Shown here: positions 1-9,470 of the stretch, in pieces | Position numbering within the stretch: the stretch's first letter is position 1 | How the letters are laid out: every line of letters starts with the position of its first letter | Source of the DNA: Demequina sediminis | GTDB lineage: Bacteria; Actinomycetota; Actinomycetes; Actinomycetales; Demequinaceae | Length of the DNA: 64,000 nt | Assembly (NCBI RefSeq): GCF_030296675.1 | Contig: NZ_AP027736.1 | Location: 868,001-932,000, forward strand | Direction of reading: 5' to 3' | Program-made: the position numbers and the translations under genes | The notes under the pieces: generated by a model | The model's database searches: none | Told to the model about the DNA's origin: nothing | Seen by the model: the letters and a program-made list of their open reading frames with translations, nothing else

Positions 1-2010
1 CTCGCGGCCGACGCCGTGCAGAAGGTCGGTAACGGCCACCCGGGAACCGCGATTTCGCTGGCCCCCGCCGCGTACCTGCTGTTCCAGAACGTCATGCGCC
101 ACGACCCGTCGGACTCGCACTGGCTGGGACGTGACCGCTTCGTGCTGTCCGCCGGCCACTCGTCGCTCACGCTGTACCTGCAGCTCTTCGCGTCGGGCTA
201 CCAGCTCACGCTCGATGACCTCAAGTCTCTGCGCACCGAGGGTTCGCTGACCCCCGGCCACCCCGAGTACGGCCACACCGACGGCGTCGAGGTCACCACG
301 GGCCCGCTCGGCACCGGAATCGCCTCCGCCGTGGGCATGGCGATGGCGTCGCGCCGAGAGCGGGGTCTGCTCGACCCCGACGCCGCGCCCGGCACCTCGC
401 CGTTCGATCACTTCGTCTACGTCATCGCGGGCGACGGCTGCCTCCAGGAGGGCGTGGCACACGAGGCCAGCGCGCTGGCTGGCACGCAGGAGCTCGGCAA
501 CCTCATCCTCATCTGGGATGACAACAAGATCTCGATCGAGCACGAGACCGACATCTCCTTCACCGAGGACGTCCTGGGTCGCTACGAGGCCTACGGCTGG
601 CACACGCAGCGCGTCGACTGGGTGAAGCCCGACGGCTATGAGGAGGACCCCGCCGCGCTGTACGACGCGATCCTCGCGGCCAAGGCCGAGACCTCGAAGC
701 CCTCGATCATCGCGCTCAGCACGATCATCGGCTGGCCGTCGCCCACCAAGCAGAACACGGGCGGCGTGCACGGGTCGGCCCTGGGCAAGGAGGAGGTCGC
801 CGGCCTCAAGACCGTGCTCGGCTTCGACCCCGAGCAGGACTTCGCCGTCGAGCCCGAGATCATGGACCACATGCTCAAGGTGCGCGAGCGCGGACAGGCC
901 GCCCACTCCGAGTGGAACGCGCAGTTCTCGCGGTGGGAGGCCGAGCAGCCCGAGCGCGCGGCCCTGCTCGCGCGCCTCACGGCACGCGAGCTCCCCGAGA
1001 ATTGGGACGATGCCCTCCCCACCTTCGAGGTGGGGACGTCGGTCGCGACGCGCTCGGCCTCCGGCAAGGTGCTCGGCGCGCTCGCGCCGGTGCTGCCCGA
1101 GCTGTGGGGCGGCTCGGCCGACCTCGCGGGCTCGAACAACACGACCATGGCCGGCGAGCCGTCCTTCCTGCCCCCGCACCGCTCGACGCACTCGTTCCCC
1201 GACGGCCAGTGGTACGGCCGCACGCTGCACTTCGGCATCCGCGAGTTCGGCATGGGCGCGATCCTCAATGGCATCACGCTGCACGGCCTCACCCGCGTGT
1301 ACGGCGGCACGTTCCTCGTGTTCTCCGACTACATGCGTGCCTCGGTCCGCCTCGCGGCGCTCATGCAGATCCCCACGACCTTCGTGTGGACGCACGACTC
1401 GGTGGGCCTGGGCGAGGACGGCCCGACCCACCAGCCGATCGAGCACATCGCCACGCTGCGCGCGATCCCCGGCCTCGACGTGATCCGCCCCGCGGACGCC
1501 AACGAGACCGCCGCGGCCTGGAAGGCCGTGCTCGAGACCACGGACCGTCCGTCCGCGCTGATCCTGTCGCGTCAGAACCTGCCCGTGCTCGAGGGCACGT
1601 CGACCGAGGGCGTCCTCAAGGGTGCCTACGTCATCGCGGGCGCCGACGAGGACGCTGACGTGCTGCTCATCGCGACCGGCTCCGAGGTTCAGCACGCGCT
1701 CGGCGCGCGCGAGCTCCTCGCCGCGGACGGAGTGAAGGCGCGCGTCATCTCGATGCCGTCGCGCGAGCGCTTCGAGCGCCAGGACGCGTCCTACCGCGAG
1801 TCGGTCCTGCCGTCCGCGATCAGGGCCCGCGTGTCCGTCGAGGCCGGCTCGGTCCTCGGCTGGCGCGAGATCGTCGGCGACGCCGGCCGCTCGGTGTCCA
1901 TCGATCACTTCGGCGAGTCCGCCGACGGCGACCTGCTGCTGCGCAAGTACGGCTTCACCGCCGAGAACGTGGCGGCCAAGGCGCGCGAGAGCGTCGACGC
2001 GGCACGATGA
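1..2010 (+). CDS. tkt: Transketolase, 5'-truncated by window edge
   Basis: Thiamine-diphosphate enzyme that moves two-carbon ketol units between sugar phosphates in the non-oxidative pentose phosphate pathway. The frame is open from base 1 (reading LADAVQKVGNGHPG), so the first GTG at 16 is internal and a short N-terminal piece lies outside the window. Visible family signatures are NGHPGTA at the start, SAGHSS, the ThDP/Mg-binding GDGCLQEG at about 430-453, DDNKISIE, HFGIREFGMG (about 1228-1257) with the glutamate that activates ThDP, and the pyrimidine-binding HDSVGLGEDGPTHQP. About 669 residues are present, against roughly 700 for a full protein. A strong hairpin follows the stop, so zwf is probably a separate transcript. 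No transaldolase or phosphoglucose isomerase gene follows, although these often lie between tkt and zwf in actinomycetes. Confidence 0.97.
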   Translation, partial: LAADAVQKVGNGHPGTAISLAPAAYLLFQNVMRHDPSDSHWLGRDRFVLSAGHSSLTLYLQLFASGYQLTLDDLKSLRTEGSLTPGHPEYGHTDGVEVTTGPLGTGIASAVGMAMASRRERGLLDPDAAPGTSPFDHFVYVIAGDGCLQEGVAHEASALAGTQELGNLILIWDDNKISIEHETDISFTEDVLGRYEAYGWHTQRVDWVKPDGYEEDPAALYDAILAAKAETSKPSIIALSTIIGWPSPTKQNTGGVHGSALGKEEVAGLKTVLGFDPEQDFAVEPEIMDHMLKVRERGQAAHSEWNAQFSRWEAEQPERAALLARLTARELPENWDDALPTFEVGTSVATRSASGKVLGALAPVLPELWGGSADLAGSNNTTMAGEPSFLPPHRSTHSFPDGQWYGRTLHFGIREFGMGAILNGITLHGLTRVYGGTFLVFSDYMRASVRLAALMQIPTTFVWTHDSVGLGEDGPTHQPIEHIATLRAIPGLDVIRPADANETAAAWKAVLETTDRPSALILSRQNLPVLEGTSTEGVLKGAYVIAGADEDADVLLIATGSEVQHALGARELLAADGVKARVISMPSRERFERQDASYRESVLPSAIRARVSVEAGSVLGWREIVGDAGRSVSIDHFGESADGDLLLRKYGFTAENVAAKARESVDAAR

Positions 2011-2018
2011 CACGCGCC

Positions 2019-2057
2019 GCGCGCCGGGTGGGCCCCACGGGGGTCCACTCGGCGCGC
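2019..2057 (+). terminator. Terminator hairpin after tkt
   Basis: A nearly fully paired hairpin begins eight bases after the tkt stop. The outer arms are gcgcgccg (2019-2026) and cggcgcgc (2050-2057). Inner pairs gtgg/ccac and ccc/ggg continue with two G-U wobbles to a three-base loop at 2037-2039. There is no long T-run, as is usual in high-GC actinomycetes. Confidence 0.7.
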
Positions 2058-2165
2058 GCGTATTCTCTGTCCGTGCGACCACCCGGCACGAGGCGACTCC
2101 CCCACTCCGGCATCGTCCTCACCGCAGGCTGACGCCCCTTCACGTCCCCCCAGGAAGGCAGACCG

Positions 2166-3683
2166 TTGACCAATCCCCTGCGCGATCCCAGGGATCGCCG
2201 CCTCCCCCGCATCGCAGGCTCCTGCGGTCTCGTGATGTTCGGCGTCACGGGCGACCTGGCCCGCAAGAAGCTCATGCCGGCGGTCTACGACCTCGCCAAC
2301 CGCGGCCTGTTGCCTCCCGCATTCGCGCTCACCGGCTTCGCGCGACGCGACTGGGACGAGCAGGACTTCGCGCAGGTGGTGCACGACTCGGTGAAGAAGC
2401 ACGCGCGCACGCCGTTCCGCGAGGAGACGTGGCAGCAGCTGGCCGAGGGGATCCGATTCGTGCAGGGCACGTTCGACGACCCCGAGGCCTTCCAGCGCCT
2501 GCGCGAGACCGTCGAGGACCTCGACCGCGAGCGGGGCACGGGAGGGAACCACGCGTTCTACCTGTCGATCCCGCCCTCGGCGTTCCCCCAGGTGATCACG
2601 CAGCTGCGCAAGTCGGGGCTGTCCGACCCCCGCGAGGGCACGTGGCGCCGCGTGGTCATCGAGAAGCCGTTTGGGCACAACCTCGAGTCGGCGGAGGAGC
2701 TCGACGCGATCGTGTCCGACGTCTTCCCGCCCGACTCCGTGTTCCGCATCGACCACTACCTGGGCAAGGAGACGGTTCAGAACCTGCTCGCGCTGCGCTT
2801 CGCGAACCAGCTGTTCGAGCCGATCTGGAACTCGCAGTACATCGACCACGTGCAGATCACCATGGCCGAGGACATCGGCATCGGCTCGCGCGCGGGCTAC
2901 TTCGACGGGATCGGCACGGCGCGCGATGTCATCCAGAACCACCTCCTGCAGCTGTTCGCGCTGACGGCCATGGAGGAACCCGCGAGCTTCGAGGCCGACG
3001 ACCTTCGCATGGAGAAGGAGAAGGTGCTGCGCTCCGTCGTGCTCGCCGACGACCTCTCGCAGGCCACCGCGCGCGGCCAGTACGCGGCCGGCTGGCGCGG
3101 CGGCGAGCAGGTGGGCGGCTTCCTCGAGGAGGACGGCATCTCCCCCGACTCGACCACGGAGACCTACGCCGCGATCCGGCTCGACCTCCCCAACAGGCGC
3201 TGGGCGGGCACCCCGTTCTACCTGCGCGCCGGCAAGCGGCTGGGGCGGCGCGTTACCGAGATCGCGCTCGTCTTCAAGAAGGCGCCGTCGCCGTACTTCC
3301 AGCAGATCTCCGGTGGAGAGGTGGGCGCGAACGCGCTCGTCATCCGCGTCCAGCCCGACGAGGGCGTGACGCTGCGCTTCGGCTCCAAGGTGCCAGGCAC
3401 CGCGATGGAGGTCCGCGACGTCACGATGGACTTCGCGTACGGCAATGCCTTCACCGAGAGCTCTCCCGAGGCCTACGAGCGCCTCATCCTCGACGTGCTG
3501 CTGGGCGACCCGCCGCTCTTCCCCCGCCAGGAGGAGGTCGCGCTGTCGTGGAAGATCCTTGACCCCATCACCGAATTCTGGGCCACGCAGGGCCAGCCGG
3601 AGCAGTACGGTAGCGGCACGTGGGGCCCCGCGGGCGCCGATGCCATGCTCGCCCGCGACGGACGCGTCTGGAGGCGCCCATGA
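2166..3683 (+). CDS. zwf: Glucose-6-phosphate 1-dehydrogenase
   Basis: Oxidises glucose 6-phosphate to 6-phosphogluconolactone with NAD(P)+, the first step of the oxidative pentose phosphate pathway. The 505 residues are full length for the family. The dinucleotide-binding GVTGDLARKK is at residues 26-35 and the active-site signature RIDHYLGKE at about 194-202, with the catalytic-base histidine further on. The start is a TTG at 2166, preceded by aggaagg at 2152-2158, seven bases upstream; no better ATG or GTG is placed. The stop overlaps the opcA start (ATGA), implying translational coupling with the G6PDH assembly factor. It heads a zwf-opcA-pgl operon that probably has its own promoter in 2058-2150. 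Confidence 0.97.
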   Translation: MTNPLRDPRDRRLPRIAGSCGLVMFGVTGDLARKKLMPAVYDLANRGLLPPAFALTGFARRDWDEQDFAQVVHDSVKKHARTPFREETWQQLAEGIRFVQGTFDDPEAFQRLRETVEDLDRERGTGGNHAFYLSIPPSAFPQVITQLRKSGLSDPREGTWRRVVIEKPFGHNLESAEELDAIVSDVFPPDSVFRIDHYLGKETVQNLLALRFANQLFEPIWNSQYIDHVQITMAEDIGIGSRAGYFDGIGTARDVIQNHLLQLFALTAMEEPASFEADDLRMEKEKVLRSVVLADDLSQATARGQYAAGWRGGEQVGGFLEEDGISPDSTTETYAAIRLDLPNRRWAGTPFYLRAGKRLGRRVTEIALVFKKAPSPYFQQISGGEVGANALVIRVQPDEGVTLRFGSKVPGTAMEVRDVTMDFAYGNAFTESSPEAYERLILDVLLGDPPLFPRQEEVALSWKILDPITEFWATQGQPEQYGSGTWGPAGADAMLARDGRVWRRP

Positions 3684-4600
3684 TCATCGACATGCCCCAC
3701 ACCACCACGGGCGCGATCAACAAGCGCCTCGTGGAGTCGCGCAAGGAGGGCGGCGTCATCACGCTCGCCCGCGTGATGACGCTCGTGATCGACGCCACCG
3801 GAGCGGACGCCGAGCAGGCGATCGCGACCGCCAACGTGGCGTCGCGAGAGCACCCCTGCCGCATCATCGTCATCGCGCCGGGCGACGCCGCTGAGGCGAG
3901 GCTCGACGCCGAGATCCGCGTGGGCGGCGACGCCGGCGCCTCCGAGGTCGTCGTACTGCGACCGTCGGGCGCGCAGGTGGGTCACGAGGACACCCTCGTC
4001 ATCCCGCTCCTGCTGCCCGACGCGCCGATCGTCGTGTGGTGGCCCGCGGGCGTGCCGAACGACCTCGGCAGCCGCGCGCTGGGCCGCATGGCGCAGCGCC
4101 GCATTACCGACACCAAGGGCGAGGCCGACCCCGCGGGAACACTGCTGGGCCTCGCCGCGTGCTACCGCCCGGGAGACACCGACCTCGCGTGGACCAGGCT
4201 CACGCGCTGGCGCGCGCTGCTGGCCGCGGCCCTCGAGCAGGTGCCGGATCCGCAGGTCACCAAGGCGTGGATCCACGGCGACACCAACAGCCCGTCGATC
4301 CTGCTGCTGGGCTCGTGGCTCAAGGAGGCGCTCGACTGCGAGGTCGAGGCGCAATACGACGACTCGGTCGCCGCGCTCCAGCAGGTCGTGCTCGAGACGC
4401 GGTCCGGCCCCATCTCGATCGCCCGCCCCGACGGTCACAACGCGACCATCCGCCAGCCGGGTCAGCCGGACCACGTCATCGCGCTGCCCGCGCGGTCCCT
4501 CGAGGAGGCCCTCGCGGAGGAACTGCGCCGCCTCGACGACGACGCGGTCTACGGCGAGGTCCTCGCGGCCTTCACCACCGACACGGTCGTGCCGCTGTGA
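3680..4600 (+). CDS. opcA: Glucose-6-phosphate dehydrogenase assembly protein OpcA
   Basis: Actinobacterial and cyanobacterial protein needed for assembly or activity of G6PDH; it is not itself catalytic. The 306 residues match the usual length. Supporting sequence includes the starting MIIDMPHTTTGAINKRLVE, the central LLPDAPIVVWWP segment and a C-terminal DDAVYGEVL. The ATG at 3680 overlaps the zwf stop by four bases; longer in-frame starts upstream would lie inside zwf and are unlikely. Its 3' end forms the first unit of a 27-bp tandem repeat that runs into pgl, and its TGA overlaps the first of three candidate pgl GTG starts. Confidence 0.95.
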   Translation: MIIDMPHTTTGAINKRLVESRKEGGVITLARVMTLVIDATGADAEQAIATANVASREHPCRIIVIAPGDAAEARLDAEIRVGGDAGASEVVVLRPSGAQVGHEDTLVIPLLLPDAPIVVWWPAGVPNDLGSRALGRMAQRRITDTKGEADPAGTLLGLAACYRPGDTDLAWTRLTRWRALLAAALEQVPDPQVTKAWIHGDTNSPSILLLGSWLKEALDCEVEAQYDDSVAALQQVVLETRSGPISIARPDGHNATIRQPGQPDHVIALPARSLEEALAEELRRLDDDAVYGEVLAAFTTDTVVPL

Positions 4601-4659
4601 GCACCGAAAGTCACGGCGCCGCTGTGAGCACCGAAAGTCACGGCGCCGCTGTGAGCACC
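4591..4659 (+). repeat. 27-bp tandem repeat spanning opcA stop and pgl start
   Basis: Units begin at 4591, 4618 and 4645. The first two copies are identical over 27 bp (gccgctgtgagcaccgaaag, then tcacggc), and the third keeps the first 15 bp. As 27 bp is nine codons, the duplication keeps frame and gives three equivalent GTG codons at 4597, 4624 and 4651, each followed by AGC ACC. In the pgl frame it encodes VSTESHGAA twice. Confidence 0.9.
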
Positions 4660-5376
4660 TCCACCACCCGCGTGGTCGTGCACCCGGACGCGACGGCGGT
4701 GGCCGAGGCTACGGCGGCGCGGCTCCTGGTCACGCTCGTCGACACGCTGTCGGTGCGGGACGTGGCGCATGTGGTCGTCACGGGCGGCACGGTGGGCATC
4801 GCGACGCTGGCCGCCGTGGCACGCTCCCCTCTGGCCGCGACCATCGACTGGACCAGCGTCCACGTGTGGTGGGGCGACGAGCGGTTCGTGGCGGCCGGCG
4901 ACCCCGACCGCAACGAGGGCCAGGCGCAGCAGGCCTTGCTGGGCTCGCTCCCGCTTCCCGAGGAGAACATCCACCGCATGGGAGCCGCGGGCTCGTTCGC
5001 GACCGCCGAGGAGGCCGCCGCGGACTACGTCGCTCAGATCACCGCGGCGGGCACTCCCGCGTGGGACGTGCTGATGCTCGGGATGGGACCCGACGGTCAC
5101 GTGGCCTCGCTGTTTCCCGGCCACGCGGGCTATGCGGCGCGCGGAGCGGAGTCGATCGCGGTACACGACTCGCCCAAGCCGCCGCCGACGCGCGTGAGCC
5201 TCACCCTCGAGTCGATTCGCCGCGCGCGTCGCGTGTGGGTCGTGGCAGCGGGTGCAGGAAAGGCCGACGTCGTCGCACGATCGCTGCACGGCGACCTCGA
5301 GCTGCCCGCCGCGGCGGTGCGTGGCACGCAGGAGACGCTGTGGCTGATCGACGCGGAGGCCGCCGCGCGCGTGTGA
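4597..5376 (+). CDS. pgl: 6-phosphogluconolactonase
   Basis: Hydrolyses 6-phosphogluconolactone to 6-phosphogluconate (DevB/NagB-like fold), the step after zwf. Family signatures are VVTGGTVGI, TSVHVWWGDERFVAAGDPDRNEGQA, and MLGMGPDGHVASLFPGH. From GTG 4597 the protein has 259 residues; from GTG 4651 it has 241. The start is uncertain because a 27-bp repeat gives three in-frame GTG codons (4597, 4624, 4651). The first overlaps the opcA TGA as GTGA. The third gives the usual family N-terminus (STSTTRVVVHPD), so the two extra nine-residue repeats may be a dispensable addition or untranslated. Confidence 0.94.
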   Translation: MSTESHGAAVSTESHGAAVSTSTTRVVVHPDATAVAEATAARLLVTLVDTLSVRDVAHVVVTGGTVGIATLAAVARSPLAATIDWTSVHVWWGDERFVAAGDPDRNEGQAQQALLGSLPLPEENIHRMGAAGSFATAEEAAADYVAQITAAGTPAWDVLMLGMGPDGHVASLFPGHAGYAARGAESIAVHDSPKPPPTRVSLTLESIRRARRVWVVAAGAGKADVVARSLHGDLELPAAAVRGTQETLWLIDAEAAARV

Positions 5377-5444
5377 GGCCGGCCCCGGCGGCTCGCCCGC
5401 CTCCGCCGACCTGCGCTCCCAGCCACACCTCCCCTAGAGACGCC

Positions 5445-5480
5445 GACAGGGCCGCCTCCCCCAAGGGAAGCGGCCCTGTC
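5445..5480. terminator. Bidirectional terminator between pgl and rbpA
   Basis: Perfect 11-bp stem gacagggccgc (5445-5455) and gcggccctgtc (5470-5480), with ccc/ggg pairing further in around a ccaa loop (5461-5464). It lies between two convergent genes and can end both transcripts. Confidence 0.8.
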
Positions 5481-5494
5481 GTGGTCGTGTGCGA

Positions 5495-5857
5495 CTACTC
5501 CGCGGGAGCGAGGTCGCCGCGGCGCACGCGCAGCGAGGTGAGAGCCTCGTCGAGAAGCGCGGCGCCCTCGGCGTCCGTGCGACGCTCCTTCACGTATGCG
5601 AGGTGCGTCTTGTACGGCTCGTTCCGGATGGGCTCGGGAGGATTCTCCGAGTCCAGTCCCGCGGGGAGCCCGCAGCGCGGGCAATCCCACTCGACCGGAA
5701 CCTCTTGATCGTCGCCCGTCGCAAAGCTGGGCGAGGTCACGTGACCCCGCGCGCAGTAGTACGAGACAACCTGACGCGGGGCGGATTCGCCCCGCTCGTC
5801 TTCACCCATAGGGCCCGCGCCGACGCGCGAGCCGCGGATGGCGTTGCCACCTGCCAT
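5495..5857 (-). CDS. rbpA: RNA polymerase-binding protein RbpA
   Basis: Actinobacteria-specific transcription factor that binds the sigma subunit and stabilises the open complex. The 120 residues are slightly longer than usual (about 110-125). Recognisable parts are the N-terminal RGSRVGAGP tail, a zinc-type core with YYCARGH and WDCPRCGLPAG (the Cys/His arrangement known from Streptomyces RbpA), and the sigma-interacting region from about residue 75 (EPYKTHLAYVKERR). A strong ggagg lies upstream of the ATG at 5857. It is 19 bp downstream of secG on the same strand, so the two are probably cotranscribed. Confidence 0.93.
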   Translation of the reverse strand: MAGGNAIRGSRVGAGPMGEDERGESAPRQVVSYYCARGHVTSPSFATGDDQEVPVEWDCPRCGLPAGLDSENPPEPIRNEPYKTHLAYVKERRTDAEGAALLDEALTSLRVRRGDLAPAE

Positions 5858-5876
5858 TGGCTACGACCTCCGTTGG

Positions 5877-6122
5877 TTAGATCGAGAAACGGGACACGAG
5901 CCCGAGCAGCACCACGGCCGCCGCCCACACGATCGCGACGCCCCACGTGATGCGCGTGAGGTTGCGCTCGCCGACGGCGGACGACTGAATGCCGGAGGCG
6001 ATGCCGCCGCCGAACATGTCGGTGATGCCGCCGCCGCGGCCACGGTGCACGAGCACCAGGCCGATGATGAGCAGCGAGGTCACGACAAGCATGACCCACA
6101 GGATGGTCTCGAGGATGTCCAC
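5877..6122 (-). CDS. secG: Preprotein translocase subunit SecG
   Basis: Small membrane subunit of the SecYEG channel. The 81 residues contain two transmembrane helices (about residues 5-25 and 57-77) joined by a loop with the typical GGGITDMFGGG glycine-rich motif. The start is GTG 6122, with gggag about five bases upstream. The location, after tpiA and before rbpA, is the common actinobacterial arrangement. A perfect terminator lies upstream at 6171-6203, so secG-rbpA likely has its own promoter in 6123-6170. Confidence 0.95.
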   Translation of the reverse strand: MDILETILWVMLVVTSLLIIGLVLVHRGRGGGITDMFGGGIASGIQSSAVGERNLTRITWGVAIVWAAAVVLLGLVSRFSI

Positions 6123-6170
6123 GGTTCTCCCAGAAAGATGGATTGCGCTCTAAGGATACGCGACGCGCGC

Positions 6171-6203
6171 GACCGGACCGGCCGTGACACGGCCGGTCCG
6201 GTC
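6171..6203 (-). terminator. Terminator after tpiA
   Basis: Perfect 15-bp inverted repeat, gaccggaccggccgt (6171-6185) and its exact reverse complement (6189-6203), with a gac loop. It starts about seven bases beyond the tpiA stop and separates the glycolytic genes from secG. Confidence 0.85.
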
Positions 6204-6209
6204 AGCGGT

Positions 6210-6999
6210 TTACAGGCCGACCTGGTGGGCCTTGAAGCGCGCGATCTTCGAGAACTCCTCGGGGTCGAGCGAGGCGCCGCCCACGAGTCCGCCGTCGACG
6301 TCGGGCTCGGCCATGAGCTGAGCGATCGACGAGGACTTCACGGAACCGCCGTAGAGGACGCGCACGCCCGCGGCGAGTTCGGCGTCGTACAGCTCTGCGA
6401 GGCGCGCACGAATCGCACCGCAGACCTCCTGCGCGTCCGCGGGGGTCGCAACCTCGCCGGTGCCGATGGCCCACACGGGCTCATAGGCGATGACGACGTC
6501 CTTGGCGTGCTCGGCCGCGAGGCCCTCGAGCGCACCGTCGACCTGCGCGAGCGTGTACTCGACGTGGGTGCCGGCCTTGCGGATGTCCAGGCCCTCGCCG
6601 ACGCACACGATCGGCACGATGCCGTTCGCGAAGGCCGCCTTGGTCTTGGCGGCAACCGTCGCGTCGGACTCGCCGTGGTACTGACGACGCTCCGAGTGGC
6701 CCACGGCCACGTACGAGACGCCCAGCTTCGACAGCTGCGTGCCCGACACCTCACCGGTGTACGCGCCCGAGGTGTGCTCGGAGATGTCCTGCGCGCCGTA
6801 CTTGAGCTCGAGCTGGTCGGCGTCCACGAGCGTCTGCACCGAGCGCAGCGACGTGAAGGACGGGAGCACCGCGACCTCGACCTCGGAGAAGTCGTGCTTC
6901 GCGTCGCGCAGCAGCCACGCGAGCTTCTGCACCGTGTGCGTCGCCTCGAGGTGGTCGAGGTTGAGCTTCCAGTTGCCCGCGATCAGGGGTACGTGCCAT
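6210..6999 (-). CDS. tpiA: Triosephosphate isomerase (N-terminal frameshift as read)
   Basis: Interconverts dihydroxyacetone phosphate and glyceraldehyde 3-phosphate. The main frame carries the catalytic histidine in VAVGHSERR, the catalytic glutamate in [12 protein letters not shown], and the phosphate-binding YGGSVKSS. The expected N-terminal LIAGNWKLN, with the catalytic lysine, is in this frame only from 6984 downward, and that frame has a TGA seven codons earlier and no ATG/GTG. The ATG with an SD (ggagg, nine bases upstream) is at 6999 in another frame (MARTP...). Joining them needs a shift at the GGGG run 6986-6989: two bases missing ([12 protein letters not shown]) or one surplus. The other in-frame start, GTG near 6932, would lose the catalytic lysine. 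The gene follows pgk by five bases. Confidence 0.9.
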
Positions 7000-7004
7000 G
7001 GGTA

Positions 7005-8195
7005 TCAGTCCTCCAGTACGGCGAGGCCCGGCAGGACCTTGCCCTCAAGCAGCTCGAGCGACGCGCCGCCGCCCGTCGAGATGTGGCCGAAGCCGGCCTC
7101 GTCGAAGCCGAGCAGTCGCACCGCGGCGGCGGAGTCGCCGCCACCCACGACCGAGAAGCCGTCGGAGTCGATCATCGCCTGCGCGACGGCCTTGGTGCCG
7201 TTCGCGAAGGCCTCGAACTCGAACACGCCCATGGGGCCGTTCCACACGATGGTCTTCGCGTCGGAGAGCTTCGAGGCGAACAGCGCGGCCGAGTCGGGGC
7301 CGATGTCGAGGCCCAGGCGGTCCGCGGGGATCGCGTCGGCGGCCACCACGACGGCGTCGGCGTCGGCGGCGAAGGCCGTCGCGGCGACGATGTCGGTCGG
7401 CAGGACGATCTCCACGCCGTTCTCCTCCGCCGTGGCGAGGTAGCCCTTGACGGTCTCGATCTGGTCCTCTTCGAGCAGCGACTTGCCCACGCCGTAGCCC
7501 TTCGCGGCCAGGAACGTGAACACCATGCCGCCGCCGATGAGCAGGCGGTCGGCCTTGGTCAGCAGGTTCGCGATGACGCCCAGCTTGTCGGAGACCTTCG
7601 AGCCTCCGAGCACCACGGCGTACGGGCGTGCGGGGTCGGTCACGGCCTTGCTGAGCGACACGACCTCCTTCTCGACGAGCGTGCCGGCCGCGGCGGGCAG
7701 CACCTTCGCGATGTCGTACACGGAGGCCTGCTTGCGGTGCACGACACCGAAACCGTCGGACACGAAGGCGTCCGCGAACGCGGCGAGCTCGGCGGCGAGC
7801 GCCTCGCGGTCCTCGTCGACCTTCGAGGTCTCGCGCGCGTCGAAGCGCACGTTCTCGAGCATCGCGACCTGGCCGGGCTCGAGCGCCGCGACCACGGCCT
7901 TGGCGGACTCGCCCACGAGGTCCTCGGCGAGCGTCACGGGACGCTCGAGGAGCTCGGAGAGGCGCGCGGCGGCGGGGGCGAGCGAGTACTTGGCCTCGGG
8001 CTCGCCCTTGGGGCGGCCGAGGTGAGCCGTGACGATGACGGCGGCGCCGGCGTCGAGCAGCTTCTGGATCGTGGGAACCGAGGCGCGCACGCGGCCGTCG
8101 TCCGTGATGGTGGTGCCGTCGAGCGGGACGTTGAGGTCCGAGCGGACGAGCACCTTCTTGCCGGCGAGGTCGCCGAGCGAGTCGATGGTCTTCAT
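7005..8195 (-). CDS. pgk: Phosphoglycerate kinase
   Basis: Transfers phosphate from 1,3-bisphosphoglycerate to ADP in glycolysis. The 396 residues are full length. Signatures are [13 protein letters not shown] near the N-terminus, the AHLGRPKG substrate loop, [10 protein letters not shown], and the nucleotide-site GGGDSAAA and [13 protein letters not shown] near the C-terminus. The ATG at 8195 ([10 protein letters not shown]) is chosen over a longer upstream reading because it matches the family and has aggacag upstream. gap lies upstream across a hairpin; tpiA follows closely. Confidence 0.97.
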   Translation of the reverse strand: MKTIDSLGDLAGKKVLVRSDLNVPLDGTTITDDGRVRASVPTIQKLLDAGAAVIVTAHLGRPKGEPEAKYSLAPAAARLSELLERPVTLAEDLVGESAKAVVAALEPGQVAMLENVRFDARETSKVDEDREALAAELAAFADAFVSDGFGVVHRKQASVYDIAKVLPAAAGTLVEKEVVSLSKAVTDPARPYAVVLGGSKVSDKLGVIANLLTKADRLLIGGGMVFTFLAAKGYGVGKSLLEEDQIETVKGYLATAEENGVEIVLPTDIVAATAFAADADAVVVAADAIPADRLGLDIGPDSAALFASKLSDAKTIVWNGPMGVFEFEAFANGTKAVAQAMIDSDGFSVVGGGDSAAAVRLLGFDEAGFGHISTGGGASLELLEGKVLPGLAVLED

Positions 8196-8240
8196 GGGTT
8201 GTCCTGTCCTAAGGGGTGAAGGTGGGGCGGGGTGACGCGA

Positions 8241-8276
8241 CGACGGCCGCACACGCGTGAGCGTGCACGGCCGTCG
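8241..8276 (-). terminator. Hairpin between gap and pgk
   Basis: Stem cgacggccg (8241-8249) and cggccgtcg (8268-8276), with a second stem cacgc/gcgtg (8252-8256, 8261-8265) around a gtga loop. It lies between two same-strand glycolytic genes, so it may terminate part of the gap transcript or set the relative level of gap and pgk. Confidence 0.6.
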
Positions 8277-8297
8277 CAGCGATCACGGCGCGAATGC

Positions 8298-9470
<1,173 letters not shown>

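Noticed and set aside
5838-8219. Plus-strand open frame of 793 codons
   Set aside because: Covers secG, tpiA and pgk antisense; low complexity and no motif.
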